Source of the DNA: Vibrio aquaticus
Lineage (GTDB): Bacteria; Pseudomonadota; Gammaproteobacteria; Enterobacterales; Vibrionaceae
NCBI RefSeq assembly: GCF_003970385.1
Contig: NZ_RXZH01000004.1
Coordinates: forward strand, 62,001 to 126,000
DNA: 64,000 nt
Direction: 5' to 3'
In this document: positions 1 through 8,994 of the stretch, in pieces
How the letters are laid out: each line of letters opens with the position of its first letter
Numbering within the stretch: position 1 is the first letter of the stretch
Notes under the pieces: model-generated
Databases searched by the model: none
Seen by the model: the letters and a program-made list of their open reading frames with translations, nothing else
Told to the model about the DNA's origin: nothing
Program-made: the position numbers and the translations under genes

Positions 1-253
1 GAACAAGCGTTTTTCCATTTGAACCAAACACCGCAAAACCGGTGTTACCCATCACTTTGGCAAACAGTGCGACTTTGCGTTTATCGATCACTTGGTAGTC
101 AGCAATGGTCGGGTTAGACACAAACACAGATTCAATATCTTCACTGACGCTAATCACTTTCATCTCACCTTCCGAAAGGTAAGTGGTTTTGGCGAACACG
201 TGGCTTGAAAAGCACACCATTAACGCGCATAGAGAGCTAAATATCTTTTTCAT
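1..253 (-). CDS. rcpA: Tad/Flp pilus secretin RcpA/CpaC, N-terminal part (cut by window edge)
   Basis: Partial gene: only about 84 N-terminal codons lie in the window. The reading begins MKKIFSSLCALMVCFSS and has a typical Sec signal peptide ending near HVFA. The segment after it, with VSNPTIADYQV and a KVMGNTGFAVFG-like stretch, fits the N-terminal pilus-assembly domain of CpaC/RcpA secretins, which form the outer-membrane channel of Flp pili. It starts 7 bp after the cpaB stop on the same strand, as expected for a tad operon (flp-tadV-rcpC-rcpA). The assignment rests on this short N-terminus plus the neighbours. Confidence 0.75.
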   Translation of the reverse strand, partial: MKKIFSSLCALMVCFSSHVFAKTTYLSEGEMKVISVSEDIESVFVSNPTIADYQVIDKRKVALFAKVMGNTGFAVFGSNGKTLV

Positions 254-260
254 CACTTTC

Positions 261-1070
261 TCAGTTAATCGTCACGGTGTCAGCGCGGAATTCAACCACT
301 GACTTAAAGTTGGACAAAACATCGCCCGCGTCAGCGTGCAAATCTTCTTGTTGGTAATCGCCAATCGACTTATGCACTTCGAGTTCTGAAATGCGCTTGG
401 CTACCGTGATGGTGGCAACTTGTTTACGCGTTAACTCCAGAATTAGACTGACTTCAGTGCTCGGGGCTGTATTGCGGCTGCCTTCAATCAAGCTTTTATT
501 CACTTGCAGTACTTTTACGGCAGTCAAGATAGGAGTAACGAACATATTTCGTTTACGGCTTGCTTCGGCATCGGCCGATTCAAGGGAATATTCTGTAGGT
601 AAAGAAAGCGAGAGGACATCAATCAAAGTGCCGTGATTAATGACGCCACCGACAATAGATTCAGGTTGAACAACAACCGCATATGGGACGCGATTTGGCG
701 CAATCACAAAATCCACATAGCCGTCTTGTTGAGGGGTGATAATACGTTCACTGAAGGCCAAATCTCCGGCCTGCAAGTCTTGTCTGTACACTGAGCCCAG
801 CTTAAGCTCAAACTGCATGTTCTTTTCTACGCCGAGCTTATTTGCTTCAGATTCAGGAAGCCGAGCTAGTTCAAAATGCTCACGCTCAAGTGATTGCCCT
901 TTAGCAACCGCTTTTTTCAAACGCCAGATGGTGATCAATGACTCTTGTTCAGCGACAACTTTCGTCGATTGGGGCTGCTCTGACTGGCTTAAACTATTTG
1001 CAAGACCAAGCAAGCCAAATAGAATCGCCAAACCGGCAATGGCAAGCAATAGTATTTTTTTCATATACAA
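261..1070 (-). CDS. cpaB: Flp pilus assembly protein CpaB/RcpC
   Basis: 269 codons. It opens with a hydrophobic signal/anchor (KKILLLAIAGLAILFGLLGLA), followed at about residues 46-110 by an SAF-like domain (VAKGQSLEREHFELARLP, then a segment ending in DLAFSERII), the arrangement typical of CpaB/RcpC. CpaB-type proteins are periplasmic partners of the secretin in Tad pilus assembly. The gene lies between the prepilin peptidase and secretin genes. Two start ATGs are possible, at 1070 and 1064; the choice changes only two residues. Confidence 0.88.
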   Translation of the reverse strand: MYMKKILLLAIAGLAILFGLLGLANSLSQSEQPQSTKVVAEQESLITIWRLKKAVAKGQSLEREHFELARLPESEANKLGVEKNMQFELKLGSVYRQDLQAGDLAFSERIITPQQDGYVDFVIAPNRVPYAVVVQPESIVGGVINHGTLIDVLSLSLPTEYSLESADAEASRKRNMFVTPILTAVKVLQVNKSLIEGSRNTAPSTEVSLILELTRKQVATITVAKRISELEVHKSIGDYQQEDLHADAGDVLSNFKSVVEFRADTVTIN

Positions 1071-1073
1071 TCC

Positions 1074-1505
1074 TTATAACGAGGCCGCGACACCTATGAA
1101 GCCACCCATCGCAATCGCAACACCGTAGGGAACACCAGGTTTTAACTTTTGAGTGAGTTTATTTATGATGAGGTACGCGAGACTTAAGATACCGCCCAAA
1201 ATACCAATAATGACAAGTATTGAAGCAATGTTTGATGGTTCAATAGCGATTAAATAAGCAGCCAACAACTTACTGTCGCCACCACCGAGTAATTTAAAAT
1301 TACTAAGCACTATTCCAAAGGTAAGTACAATCAGTGGAGCAGTAATGAAAGCGCTATTCCCATTGACGACACTGAGTGCGATGCAATTAATCGCGATAAC
1401 GCCACACACTCTATTACCAATCGTTCTACTCTTTATATCCGAATAACATACATACAAAGAGAGGGTGGCTAGTAACACTAGCCACCCTAATATGTCGAAG
1501 CTCAA
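1074..1505 (-). CDS. tadV: Prepilin peptidase TadV/CpaA (A24 family)
   Basis: 143 codons, a short integral-membrane A24 aspartic peptidase of the TadV/CpaA type, without the long N-terminal methylase domain of PilD. Two catalytic aspartate motifs are visible: CYSDIKSRTIGNR near residue 22 and GGGDSKLL (GxGD motif) near residue 75. TadV cleaves the short leader of the Flp prepilin. It lies 4 bp from cpaB and 3 bp from flp, so it is in one operon with its substrate. Confidence 0.9.
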   Translation of the reverse strand: MSFDILGWLVLLATLSLYVCYSDIKSRTIGNRVCGVIAINCIALSVVNGNSAFITAPLIVLTFGIVLSNFKLLGGGDSKLLAAYLIAIEPSNIASILVIIGILGGILSLAYLIINKLTQKLKPGVPYGVAIAMGGFIGVAASL

Positions 1506-1508
1506 GAC

Positions 1509-1697
1509 TTACGATAATGCGTCAGCAATATCAGTGAAGATACCTGTCAATGCTGTGCCGATTGATTCAACCTGAGTTGCAATAATAATCGAAATACCCG
1601 CAGCGATCAGACCGTATTCAATGGCAGTTACACCTTGCTCGTCATTTTTGTAGTTTGCTAGTGCAACTTGCGCTTTAACGAATAGCTTAGTGATCAT
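1509..1697 (-). CDS. flp: Flp/Fap-type pilin
   Basis: 62 codons. The sequence has the class IVb Flp signature: a hydrophilic leader, then DEQGVTAIEYGLIAAGISI, with processing expected after the Gly of EQG and a Glu-Tyr pair inside the hydrophobic helix. It is the major subunit of the adhesive Tad pilus. It is the first gene of the operon. AAGGA lies 8 bp before the ATG, with a TATATT stretch further upstream. Flp pilins are normally 50-80 residues, so this one appears complete. Confidence 0.92.
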   Translation of the reverse strand: MITKLFVKAQVALANYKNDEQGVTAIEYGLIAAGISIIIATQVESIGTALTGIFTDIADALS

Positions 1698-2082
1698 TTT
1701 ATTTTTCCTTAAAATTAAATTTAATCAATATAGGGTTCTACCCTGAATTTCGGCGGCAATTCTATGTAGATATATTGTTAAGTTCAATGTTTGTGATTTT
1801 ATAAATAATCAAAGAAAAATAACTACAAAACAAACAATTTGATTAATAATAAAGCAAAGACTCTACCAGGCAACTCATTTACCAAGCAAATAAATAATAG
1901 AGATATCACTAAGGTGACAATTTATAAATTACAAACAAGCGACACTCTATTAAATCTGCGTAGGAAATGACCTACAAGATTCATTTTTCTCAAAAGTGAG
2001 ACGAAGTGGCGTTACATACACGGGACTTATTAATTATCCAAAAACAAGATGCTCAATAAATAAGCTTCACACTGGCAAAAAA
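1698..2082. other. AT-rich intergenic region upstream of flp
   Basis: About 385 bp without a convincing ORF. It is strongly AT-rich, carries the flp ribosome binding site, and presumably holds the flp promoter. A TATATT box about 30 bp before the flp start is a possible -10, but no good -35 was found. The distal end runs into the terminator of the 2124-3089 gene. I see no RNA gene or repeat here. Confidence 0.5.
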
Positions 2083-2104
2083 AAGCACCCTAACTTGGGT
2101 GCTT
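2083..2104 (-). terminator. Rho-independent terminator of the methyltransferase gene
   Basis: An 8-bp perfect stem (AAGCACCC/GGGTGCTT) with a 6-nt loop. On the minus strand it is followed by a run of eight T residues. It lies just past the stop of the 2124-3089 gene. Confidence 0.9.
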
Positions 2105-2123
2105 ATCCATATAACTAAACGGG

Positions 2124-3089
2124 TTATTGAAACCTTAAGACTTTTAGGGACGCTTCTGGGTCAATGTCATCAAACTCTGGCGGGTTGTCCAAACGCTCAA
2201 TAAAGTTTAACTCCGGCGCTTCTTCTTTCATTCCATCAATCAGAAATTGGCTGGTTACCTGTGGTGAGTTCACACAGGCAATCACTTCACCACCTTCAGC
2301 CAGCAAATCAGGAAGCTTACGCAGAATGCGTTTGTAGTCTTTAGTTAGCGCGAAGCTGCCCTTTTGGAATGATGGCGGATCAATAACAATCAGATCATAA
2401 CGGCCCATCTTTTTGATTTTTCCCCAAGAGCGGAAAATATCGTAACCTAGGAACTTCACTTGGTTGATGTTGTGCCCATTCAGCTTGTGGTTTTCACGCC
2501 CTTTCGCAAGCGAGCCTTTAGACATGTCGACGTTCACCACTTGGTCAGCGCCACCAGCTATCGCCGCAACAGAGAAGCCACAAGTATAAGCAAACAGGTT
2601 GAGCACATTTTTATGTTTAGCGTTGTCTTTCACCCAATCTCGGCCAAAGCGCATATCTAGGAACAGACCAAAGTTTTGGTTGCGACCAATGTTTAGTTGG
2701 TACTTAAGTCCTGACTCTTCCACAATTGGCTGGTGATCAAGTTCGCCAAGCAGCACTTCTGAAGGTGCCCCTTCAGCAAAACGGTACTGAACAACCATCG
2801 CTTGGCCCTGTTTCTGTTGCCAAAGTTCAGATTCCGATAACGTGACCAAACCTTGTTTGAGCGCCTCGATAAACGGCTCATCAACTTGTTTGAATATAGC
2901 CACAATCAGTTGGCCCTGTACCCAATCACAAGTGAGCTGTTCTAGCCCTTCAAACTGACGGCCACGACCATGGAATAAACGGCGTACTTCGTTTGGTGCA
3001 GCAGATAAACGTTGGTTAACTTGCTCAAAGAAGATTGGCAGTTTAGTGGCCTGCATTGGCGCAGGGATTACTTGTTGATCTTCGGCCAT
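2124..3089 (-). CDS. Class I SAM-dependent (RlmK-like) RNA methyltransferase
   Basis: 321 codons from the chosen ATG at 3089, which has GGGAG 8 bp upstream; an upstream in-frame ATG at 3113 lacks this. The C-terminal half has a Rossmann methyltransferase fold: SAM motif NLFAYTCGFSVAA near residue 165 and DPPSFQKG near residue 237. The DPPSF motif is typical of COG1092/RlmK-like enzymes that methylate 23S rRNA guanine or cytosine. It is shorter than fused RlmKL and lacks the THUMP half, so the exact target nucleotide is unknown. It overlaps the upstream pseudouridine synthase gene by 22 bp, suggesting a coupled RNA-modification pair. Confidence 0.8.
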   Translation of the reverse strand: MAEDQQVIPAPMQATKLPIFFEQVNQRLSAAPNEVRRLFHGRGRQFEGLEQLTCDWVQGQLIVAIFKQVDEPFIEALKQGLVTLSESELWQQKQGQAMVVQYRFAEGAPSEVLLGELDHQPIVEESGLKYQLNIGRNQNFGLFLDMRFGRDWVKDNAKHKNVLNLFAYTCGFSVAAIAGGADQVVNVDMSKGSLAKGRENHKLNGHNINQVKFLGYDIFRSWGKIKKMGRYDLIVIDPPSFQKGSFALTKDYKRILRKLPDLLAEGGEVIACVNSPQVTSQFLIDGMKEEAPELNFIERLDNPPEFDDIDPEASLKVLRFQ

Positions 3090-3763
3090 GATAGCTCCCA
3101 TGGAGTAAGCCAAGAATCGATGCCTTGGCTAGTGTTCTCATTATTCCATTTACGACCAAGTATCGGGTTGTCTCTTGGGTCACAAATGACGTCGTATGTA
3201 TTGTCTAAATAGTGGAAGCGCAGTGCAAATGCATGCAAATAACCTCGGTCAGATTCACTGCCTGCATTATAAATAGGATCGCCGATAATGGCAGAACCAA
3301 CGGATTTTAGCGCGACACGGATTTGGTGCGTTTTGCCAGAATGCGGTTTGCATAAGAAGAGTCTTTCACCCGGCTCTGAGCCTAACGAGAAGAACTGAGT
3401 AATGGCAGGATTATGTTGGCTGTTAAGAAGCTTCCATGACGATCGGCGTGAACGCTCCATATCACCACTGACTAAGCCTTGTTTCTTCTTCGGTTTTTTA
3501 CTGCCAAGCGCAAGATAGAATTTTTCGACATTTCTGTCGGCAAACTGCTGGGAAAGAAGACTGGCTGCTTTAGCATTGCGGCCCAACAACAAAATACCTG
3601 ATGTCATCTTATCTAATCGGTGAATAAGGTATAGCTGTTGGTCGCCGGTTGTTTTCGCCACTTCTTGAAGCAACATCGTATCGCCATCATCTTTATGTAC
3701 CGAGACATTAGGGTGTTTGTTGATGACGAGAAAATCGGCGTGGGTGTGTAAGATATCAAACAT
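3068..3763 (-). CDS. RluA-family pseudouridine synthase (TIGR01621-like)
   Basis: 231 codons. It has the RluA catalytic motif HRLDKMTSG near residues 48-56, with the nucleophilic Asp at 51, and the later KPHSGKTHQIRVAL segment that lines the active site. There is no N-terminal S4 domain, so it belongs to the short stand-alone class. These enzymes isomerise uridine to pseudouridine in rRNA or tRNA; the specific site cannot be told from sequence. Its 3' end overlaps the RlmK-like methyltransferase gene. A following ORF in another frame (3613-3807) is a shadow. Confidence 0.87.
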   Translation of the reverse strand: MFDILHTHADFLVINKHPNVSVHKDDGDTMLLQEVAKTTGDQQLYLIHRLDKMTSGILLLGRNAKAASLLSQQFADRNVEKFYLALGSKKPKKKQGLVSGDMERSRRSSWKLLNSQHNPAITQFFSLGSEPGERLFLCKPHSGKTHQIRVALKSVGSAIIGDPIYNAGSESDRGYLHAFALRFHYLDNTYDVICDPRDNPILGRKWNNENTSQGIDSWLTPWELSWPKINK

Positions 3764-3832
3764 GTAACTGGCTCCACTTTGGACGGATGAGTATACCCAT
3801 TATCCAAGTGAAAGCCAGTTTTGAAGGGGGAA

Positions 3833-5449
3833 TTAGCTCAGCTTAAATTTGCCGACTAGCGCTTCTAATTCGGTGACTTTTTGGTTCAAGCCATCGACAT
3901 TTTGCGAGCTGCTATTCGCCAGCGTCAGAGATCGTTCTGAGATATCACTGATCGCGGTAATATCGGCAGCAATCTCTTTGGTCACGGCCGTTTGTTCTTC
4001 AGCCGCCGTTGCAATGGAGTTAACCATCGCTTGAACATTGGCCGCACCTGCTACAATCTCATCCAACGCACTGACCGCACCAGAACTGCGTTCAACACCA
4101 ATCTCAACAAGCTGACAGTTTTCAACGGTGTATGTTACCGCCTCTTGTGTGCCTGATTGAATTTGTTGAATGATGCCTCCAACTTCTTGCGTGGCTTTGG
4201 TTGTACGCTCGGCAAGGGCTCGAACTTCATCAGCAACCACAGCGAATCCGCGACCAAATTCACCCGCTCGCGCCGCCTCAATCGCTGCATTCAGCGCCAG
4301 TAAGTTAGTTTGCTCTGCAATTTCTTCAATCACACGGATCACAGAGCCAATTTGTTCACTGTGAGTGCCCAACTCATTCATCTGATTCGACATTTCAGAC
4401 ATTTGCAAACTCACTTGCTGAATAGAGTCGACCATTTCGCTAATAACGTTTCGACCTGACTCTGCACTGCCTTCAGAACGCTGTGCCTCTTCGAAAGTTG
4501 CGGTCCCCTGCTGAGCAACCTCAGCAATCGTAAGACTCAGCTCCTCAGCAGCGGTTGCTATCAGCGTGGCTTTGTCGGCCTGTGATGACGCCCCTTGAAC
4601 AATATCTTGGCTTACACTAGAAAGCTCACCCGTTACCGTTTTCACCTCAACAGCCACCGAAGAGATACTGCCGATTAAGGTAGTGAGTGATGACTGCATC
4701 TTGTTAATAGAACCGGCTAAGTTGGCCAACTCATCACCCGAATCATCCCTGATGTCTTCTGCCGTCAAATCACCATCCGCGACGCGTTGTGCAACGCTAT
4801 CGAGTTTAGATAGACGCGTGGTGATCGAGTTAGACAAGACATAAGCAATCACGCAAGTTAACACCAACGCAATCAAAAATAGCACAATGATGGTCGTTTC
4901 GATGGTATCGAAAGAGTCGTTCAAACCCAGTAAAGAAGCATAAGTCTCGGAGATTTCGTTGGACGAGGCTTCATCTAAATGCGCTTCGATTGGCGCTAGG
5001 TATCGTTCATATAGTTCTCTTAGCTGAGAGATCTCTTTTTCTAACGCACTTTTATCCCCGAGCAGCGGCACAATCTCTCTCTCGAAACCTTGAGTAAATC
5101 CAGCCATCAATTTTTCGATCTGTTCAACACGACGGAAATCCTCTCCCCCAGGCGTTTCCAATTTCTTCACGACGGCAATAGCGTCAGCAAATTCTTGTTT
5201 ATTCGCTCTATAATCATTGATCGCGCCTGGCACACCCGTGATCGAGCCTGTCGCATCACGATAAACATCGCCCGCTTCATCAATCAAGATAAGGTAACCA
5301 ACAACTTCCGGCACATCATCTGTGCGGATTTCCTCAGCGACATTGTGTGATTGAATCACTTCAATCCAAATCGTTGCTGCCATGGTGGTCATTATTGCCA
5401 AAACACACCCAAAACCTGCATATAGCTTTTTACGAACAGATAATTTCAC
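3833..5449 (-). CDS. Methyl-accepting chemotaxis protein
   Basis: 538 codons from a GTG at 5449 with GAAGG 6 bp upstream; the in-frame ATG at 5470 has no ribosome binding site and would add seven residues. TM1 is near residues 10-30 and TM2 near 186-206. Between them is a roughly 155-residue helical periplasmic sensor of unknown ligand. HAMP follows at about 207-260, then the signalling hairpin whose tip ([16 protein letters not shown]) is near residues 382-398. The C-terminus ends VGKFKLS and lacks a CheR/CheB-tethering pentapeptide. It is a stand-alone receptor gene. Confidence 0.95.
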   Translation of the reverse strand: MKLSVRKKLYAGFGCVLAIMTTMAATIWIEVIQSHNVAEEIRTDDVPEVVGYLILIDEAGDVYRDATGSITGVPGAINDYRANKQEFADAIAVVKKLETPGGEDFRRVEQIEKLMAGFTQGFEREIVPLLGDKSALEKEISQLRELYERYLAPIEAHLDEASSNEISETYASLLGLNDSFDTIETTIIVLFLIALVLTCVIAYVLSNSITTRLSKLDSVAQRVADGDLTAEDIRDDSGDELANLAGSINKMQSSLTTLIGSISSVAVEVKTVTGELSSVSQDIVQGASSQADKATLIATAAEELSLTIAEVAQQGTATFEEAQRSEGSAESGRNVISEMVDSIQQVSLQMSEMSNQMNELGTHSEQIGSVIRVIEEIAEQTNLLALNAAIEAARAGEFGRGFAVVADEVRALAERTTKATQEVGGIIQQIQSGTQEAVTYTVENCQLVEIGVERSSGAVSALDEIVAGAANVQAMVNSIATAAEEQTAVTKEIAADITAISDISERSLTLANSSSQNVDGLNQKVTELEALVGKFKLS

Positions 5450-5684
5450 AAAATACCTTCCATGTTTCATTATTAGAAGCTTATTAACCTAATTGAATTA
5501 TCGGCCAAGTGACTCAAGTCTTTAGTTAAATATAGTGCATATTATCAATGACAGTGATGTGCATGACCTTGCAGGTTAAATCGTGGTCAGTAAGTGGCCC
5601 TATTTAATTAGCGTGAAATGCGGTATCATTCAGAACAACAAACTGTATATATAAATTTTCACTTCTCTTCAGGCTCCGTTCGCG

Positions 5685-6962
5685 ATGATTTACCGACATT
5701 TAGTGTGTGTGCTCTCTTGTGCGCTTTTTACTCCATTTACCCTCGCGAATGACTCTTTAAGCCCTTGGTCTTTCTCCGGTTTTGGTACGTTAGGCTATAG
5801 CTACGAAAACCAAGATAACATTGCCTTCATCCGTGATTTTTCTAAACCACTTGACATAGACCAATCTGGTTCTTGGCTAACCGACTCTCAACTCGGTGCT
5901 CAGATATCCTATCGTTCATCCCCTTATTGGGATATGACGGCTCAAGTTGTCGCTACCGACTATATCGAGTATGAGCCTATCGATAGCTTAGAGTGGGCTT
6001 ACTTGGCTCTGCACCCAACCCAAAGCCTTGATGTGCGCTTGGGCCGGATGGGGATCGATATCTTCTCTTTATCAGACACTCGTCGAGTTGACTATGCCCA
6101 TATTTGGGTGCGCCCGCCTGCAGAGACATACGGTTGGATCCCACTCTATTCTGTCGACGGCATTGATGCGACTTATCACTTTGAAACAGACAACACTTTC
6201 TGGCGACTCAAAGCGCAGTACGGCTCGAGTCAATCAAAGTCGATGATGATGGAGGGCTCCTCTATCTATCACTTTGAGGGTGATGACTTATTTGCACTTA
6301 GTTTGACGGCTGAACATGGCGATTGGACGTTACGTTCGAGTGCCGCCAGAGTAACGATTGGGACTCCATTGCCGAATGAAGCTCAATTAGTTAAAGACAC
6401 GCTCGACTATATCGCTTCTCTCGGGCCTTCAATGGTTCCAACTAACGTGAGCCAACAAGCCAACGATCTGAGCAATCAAATTGATATCCTTGGTAAATCA
6501 ATTAATTATTTTCAGCTCAGTGCGACGTTCGACAACTACGACTGGTTGGTGGCTGGTGAGCTCGCCTACAGCCATTCACAAGCTCGCATCATGCCAAACG
6601 GCTTAGGCGGATACATCACAGTCGCGAAGCGCTTTAATGAGTTCACACCTTTTGCCGGATACTCGCTATTTAAAGCCAACGACCCCGCTTACCAAGCTGA
6701 TGAGCAATGGGAAAATATCCACCCAGATCTCGCAAGACTTGGGGCCGCATCCGCTGAAATCATTAACGCCGGACGAATTGAACAGCAAAGCTCTTCGATT
6801 GGCGTGCGTTGGGACTTTTATCGTCAAGCGGCACTTACCCTTCAGTGGGATCACTTCATCATTAGTGAAAATGGCTCTGGCATGTGGGCTGGCGTTGGAA
6901 AAGGTCGAGATAAAGAGAACACGGTTGACCTCTTTTCTGCCTCTATCGCGTTCGTATTCTAG
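5685..6962 (+). CDS. Outer-membrane beta-barrel (porin-like) protein
   Basis: 425 codons with a cleavable signal peptide (MIYRHLVCVLSCALFTPFTLA). The mature part shows alternating amphipathic strands such as WSFSGFGTLGYSYE, LDVRLGRMGIDIF and VDLFSASIAFVF, and it ends in an aromatic residue, as barrel proteins do. It looks like a DcaP/porin-type trimeric barrel, but the family cannot be fixed by eye. It begins a three-gene operon: the next gene starts 9 bp after its stop and encodes a periplasmic protein, followed by a membrane GGDEF protein. A role in envelope sensing for the GGDEF protein is inference. Confidence 0.8.
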   Translation: MIYRHLVCVLSCALFTPFTLANDSLSPWSFSGFGTLGYSYENQDNIAFIRDFSKPLDIDQSGSWLTDSQLGAQISYRSSPYWDMTAQVVATDYIEYEPIDSLEWAYLALHPTQSLDVRLGRMGIDIFSLSDTRRVDYAHIWVRPPAETYGWIPLYSVDGIDATYHFETDNTFWRLKAQYGSSQSKSMMMEGSSIYHFEGDDLFALSLTAEHGDWTLRSSAARVTIGTPLPNEAQLVKDTLDYIASLGPSMVPTNVSQQANDLSNQIDILGKSINYFQLSATFDNYDWLVAGELAYSHSQARIMPNGLGGYITVAKRFNEFTPFAGYSLFKANDPAYQADEQWENIHPDLARLGAASAEIINAGRIEQQSSSIGVRWDFYRQAALTLQWDHFIISENGSGMWAGVGKGRDKENTVDLFSASIAFVF

Positions 6963-6971
6963 AGGCTGCTG

Positions 6972-7409
6972 ATGAAACTTCTACTTTTGTTCTTTTGTAG
7001 CGTGCTTTTCGCTCTCGCGAGTGCCAATTGTTACGCCCAAATATTCGTCGTGACGCACAAGAACAACGAGTTCAGTTCGCTGTCGAGAAACGACGTAACC
7101 GCACTATTTTTAGGAAAAAAGCGTACATTGCCCAATGGAAAGTCCGCTTTGATGGTCGACCGAGGCATCGACTCTAAACTGCGTGAAGATTTCTTCTATG
7201 CATTAAATAAAATGCCGCTTTCACGACTGAACGCCTATTGGTCTCGTCTGACTTTCTCTGGTCGAATGATCCCCCCACAAGAAATTGTGCAAGAGTCGGA
7301 CGTCGTTCGTGTTCTCACCGAGAATCCAAACGCACTCAGCTACGTTGAGAATTATCCTAACCACCCTGACTTAAGGGTTGTACTTACCTTAAAACGAGGC
7401 AATGGATGA
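6972..7409 (+). CDS. PstS-like periplasmic protein (short PBP type 2)
   Basis: 145 codons with a signal peptide (about residues 1-22, ending NCYA). The mature protein contains LFLGKKRTLPNGKSALMVDR and a later segment with LSRLNAYWSRLTFSGR and ALSYVE, typical of short phosphate-ABC-substrate-binding-like proteins. At under 125 mature residues it has only part of the two-lobed PstS fold. No ABC permease or ATPase is nearby. Its stop overlaps the start of the GGDEF gene (ATGA), so it is translationally coupled to it and may act as a periplasmic regulator, by inference. Confidence 0.8.
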   Translation: MKLLLLFFCSVLFALASANCYAQIFVVTHKNNEFSSLSRNDVTALFLGKKRTLPNGKSALMVDRGIDSKLREDFFYALNKMPLSRLNAYWSRLTFSGRMIPPQEIVQESDVVRVLTENPNALSYVENYPNHPDLRVVLTLKRGNG

Positions 7410-8986
7410 AGCATTCACTGACCAGCAAACTGATCGTTTCTATATTTGCGGTGGCGATTATCTACTTAGTCATCGCAGCGACGGCCCTGACTAAGTTTGG
7501 TTTAGAAGATGAAAAACAACGTGCGCTTGAGCAACAAGAAAAGCTGATCAAAACGGTCAGCGCTTCTGCTTCCATCGCTGCCTACGTCGGTAATGAAGAT
7601 ATTGCGGCTGAAGTCGGCGAGTCATTGCTGCTCCATCCTGAGATTTTATCTGTCCTTATTCGTTCAAACGACGACTTTAGCTATCAAGCCGACTCAAGCC
7701 TAGAAAGGGATATTCAAGCTGATTTCAAAGAGCGTTATTCCTACCCGCTGTTTTCTCCGGTAGATAATTTGTCCATTGGTGAGATTCAGCTGGTTTTGAA
7801 TCAAGAACTGCTTAACGAGAAGGCCTACACAGAAGTAAGAGAGCAAACCCAGTTACTCTTTTCACAAACGCTTCTCTTGTTGATCTTCACGTTTATCATG
7901 ATTCGAAAGATTGTCGGTCAGCCACTGAAGAGAGTCGCCAGCCAATTAAGTACCTTACGCCCGGGAGACAATACGAAACTGTCTCTCCATGCCAGCCACC
8001 ACAACGACGAAATTGGTTTGGTAACAGATAGCGTGAACCTGTTTGTTGAAAGCTCAACTCAAGCGCTTCGAACCGAGCGTGACCTTCGCGAAAAGATCTC
8101 TTACATGGAGAAACATTACCGCAATGTGTTAGAACAGGCGCAAATTGGTACCTTCGTCCTGGATCATGAAATGAAGCTCGTCAAAGGCAATGAGGTCTTG
8201 TTTGAGAACATAGAGAAGCACCTCGAGTTCACGCCTAGTGATATCATTGGCCGTAACCTTTTTCAGCTTTTCGATGAAGCGCAAGGGTGGGCACTTTCCC
8301 AGCAGGTACTCGAAAGCCAAGAGCCACAAAGCAAAGAGTTTGCTGTTAAGTCTCGCCATGGTGAAACCCTGTACGTTCAAGCCGTGTTATCCGTTTATAG
8401 GGGCTCTTCACCCGATACGTACCTGTTTGAAGGTGTCATCTACAATGTCACTGATCGCGTAATTAAAGAACAGCATGCTCTTCAACTCGCACAGGTGGAT
8501 ACCCTAACGGGATTAAAAAACCGCCTAGGCTGCCAGGCCTTTGTTGATTCGCTTCCCGTCACAAAACCCAATGAGGCGAGCTCCTTAGCCGTTATGCTGC
8601 TCGACCTCGACGGCTTCAAATCAATCAACGATACCCATGGGCACGCTGCTGGTGACGAAGTGCTGTGCATTGTCGCACGACGTGTGAGTAATCAAGTGCG
8701 TAAAAAGCGCGACGTTGTTAGCCGTTTAGGTGGGGATGAATTCGCAGTTTTACTTTCTTGTAGCGATGAGAATATCGACATCGTAAACAAAATTGCACGC
8801 AATATTATCAGTAGCGTTTCATTGCCGATTCATTTAAAGCAAGGGGATACCGTCTCTGTCGGCGTCAGTATTGGTGTTGCATTTGGGCAGGGTTCTCAAT
8901 TTGAGCAGTCTCTAGCGAAGGCCGATAAAGCCATGTACCACGTCAAGAAAAACGGCAAAAACGACGTCTATATCGCTCAATCTTGA
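7406..8986 (+). CDS. Membrane diguanylate cyclase with HAMP, PAS and GGDEF domains
   Basis: 526 codons. TM1 is near residues 9-28, a roughly 115-residue periplasmic domain follows, and TM2 is near 150-168. A HAMP-like linker (IVGQPLKRVASQL, then DEIGLVTDSV) leads into a PAS-type domain at about 235-350 and a GGDEF domain with an intact RLGGDEFAV at about 440-448. An active site of this kind makes cyclic di-GMP. The inhibitory-site position five residues upstream reads KKRD rather than RxxD, so product feedback may be weak. There is no EAL domain. Overlap with the preceding gene suggests joint periplasmic input. Confidence 0.93.
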   Translation: MKHSLTSKLIVSIFAVAIIYLVIAATALTKFGLEDEKQRALEQQEKLIKTVSASASIAAYVGNEDIAAEVGESLLLHPEILSVLIRSNDDFSYQADSSLERDIQADFKERYSYPLFSPVDNLSIGEIQLVLNQELLNEKAYTEVREQTQLLFSQTLLLLIFTFIMIRKIVGQPLKRVASQLSTLRPGDNTKLSLHASHHNDEIGLVTDSVNLFVESSTQALRTERDLREKISYMEKHYRNVLEQAQIGTFVLDHEMKLVKGNEVLFENIEKHLEFTPSDIIGRNLFQLFDEAQGWALSQQVLESQEPQSKEFAVKSRHGETLYVQAVLSVYRGSSPDTYLFEGVIYNVTDRVIKEQHALQLAQVDTLTGLKNRLGCQAFVDSLPVTKPNEASSLAVMLLDLDGFKSINDTHGHAAGDEVLCIVARRVSNQVRKKRDVVSRLGGDEFAVLLSCSDENIDIVNKIARNIISSVSLPIHLKQGDTVSVGVSIGVAFGQGSQFEQSLAKADKAMYHVKKNGKNDVYIAQS

Positions 8987-8994
8987 TTTCATCA

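Noticed and set aside
3613..3807. 64-codon ORF on the minus strand over the start of the pseudouridine synthase
   Set aside because: It is a different-frame shadow of the RluA-family gene with no domain or ribosome binding site.
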